DNA of 6,995 nt, from assembly GCA_902767355.1 (NCBI GenBank), contig CACXHG010000099.1:1-6995 (forward strand). The letters run 5' to 3'. The position numbers and the translations under genes were made by a program. Positions 6,776 through 6,995 of the stretch are shown here, one piece after another (position 1 is the first letter of the stretch; the number at the start of each line of letters is the position of its first letter). Source of the DNA: an uncultured Bacteroidia bacterium (GTDB taxonomy: Bacteria > Bacteroidota > Bacteroidia > Bacteroidales > UBA932). The notes under the pieces are model-generated. The model had not been told where the DNA came from. It did no database searches and worked only from the letters and a program-made list of their open reading frames with translations.

Positions 6776-6995
6776 CAAGGAACAAGATTGCTTTGGTGAT
6801 GCTGGCTTTGCTGCTGTGCTGCGGAGCCGGTGCGCAGGAAGGATATTTCAATACAGTCCAGGGCTCAACCCTTAAATGGGTTATCCATAATGGCGACGGA
6901 AAGCTGTTCGGCTATTGCTACGAGACGCTCCAGAGCCTCGAGGGCGACAAGTCCGACGCCAGAATCCGCTATTGCTACAGATTCATAGACAGCAA
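6772..6995 (+). CDS. Secreted protein, possibly TapB/DUF3108-like (3' partial)
   Basis: The reading frame opens at the ATG at 6772, overlapping the PSD-like stop (ATGA at 6772-6775), and stays open to the window end (74 full codons). The N-terminus M-T-R-N-K-I-A-L-V-M-L-A-L-L-L-C-C-G-A-G-A-Q is a good signal peptide with a likely cut after A-G-A. The two cysteines sit in the hydrophobic core without a convincing lipobox. The mature start (Q-G-S-T-L-K-W, then G-D-G-K-L-F-G-Y-C-Y-E-T-L) resembles the 'G..l.Y...d.kGk..gy....v' opening of secreted Bacteroidota proteins annotated TapB or DUF3108. That family call is weak because only the N-terminal part is present. Export to the periplasm is well supported. 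The overlap places it in the same operon as the biosynthetic genes; its role is unknown. Confidence 0.7.
   Translation, partial: MTRNKIALVMLALLLCCGAGAQEGYFNTVQGSTLKWVIHNGDGKLFGYCYETLQSLEGDKSDARIRYCYRFIDS

Overview
The window is one stretch of tightly packed protein-coding genes, all on the + strand. It starts inside one gene and ends inside another, with seven complete genes between them. Adjacent genes are separated by at most 9 bases, or overlap in an ATGA stop/start. No gap is long enough for a terminator or an obvious promoter, so it reads as the middle of one operon. I saw no RNA genes, mobile elements, repeats or CRISPR arrays.

Organism: probably a GC-rich member of the Bacteroidota (Bacteroidales-like). 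The reasons are the MacB-type permease/HlyD/TolC gene order, the style of the TolC protein, a possible TapB/DUF3108-like secreted protein at the end, and start codons preceded by A/T-rich bases rather than Shine-Dalgarno motifs. This is inference; no marker gene is present.

Layout: bases 1-2657 encode a tripartite efflux module, made of the C-terminal end of a MacB/FtsX-type ABC permease, a membrane-fusion (HlyD/AcrA-type) adaptor and a TolC-type outer-membrane channel. Bases 2660-6775 encode five proteins that look like a biosynthetic set: a GT4 glycosyltransferase, a four-helix SMR/EamA-type membrane protein (ArnE/ArnF-like), a PIG-L-type zinc N-deacetylase, an ATP-grasp ligase and a membrane-anchored phosphatidylserine-decarboxylase-like protein. 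From 6772 a secreted protein begins and runs off the window.

How they may work together: GT4 followed by PIG-L is the logic of the first steps of GPI anchor, mycothiol and bacillithiol synthesis (add GlcNAc, then deacetylate it). Here the following genes are an ATP-grasp ligase (amide or ester bond formation), a PSD-like enzyme (possible amino-acid decarboxylation) and a small flippase-like protein. I infer a pathway for an amine-bearing glycolipid or other glucosaminyl conjugate, possibly aminoacylated and then decarboxylated, and possibly exported. I do not recognise this combination as a described pathway. Each enzyme-family call is well supported, but the substrates and the pathway itself are hypothetical.
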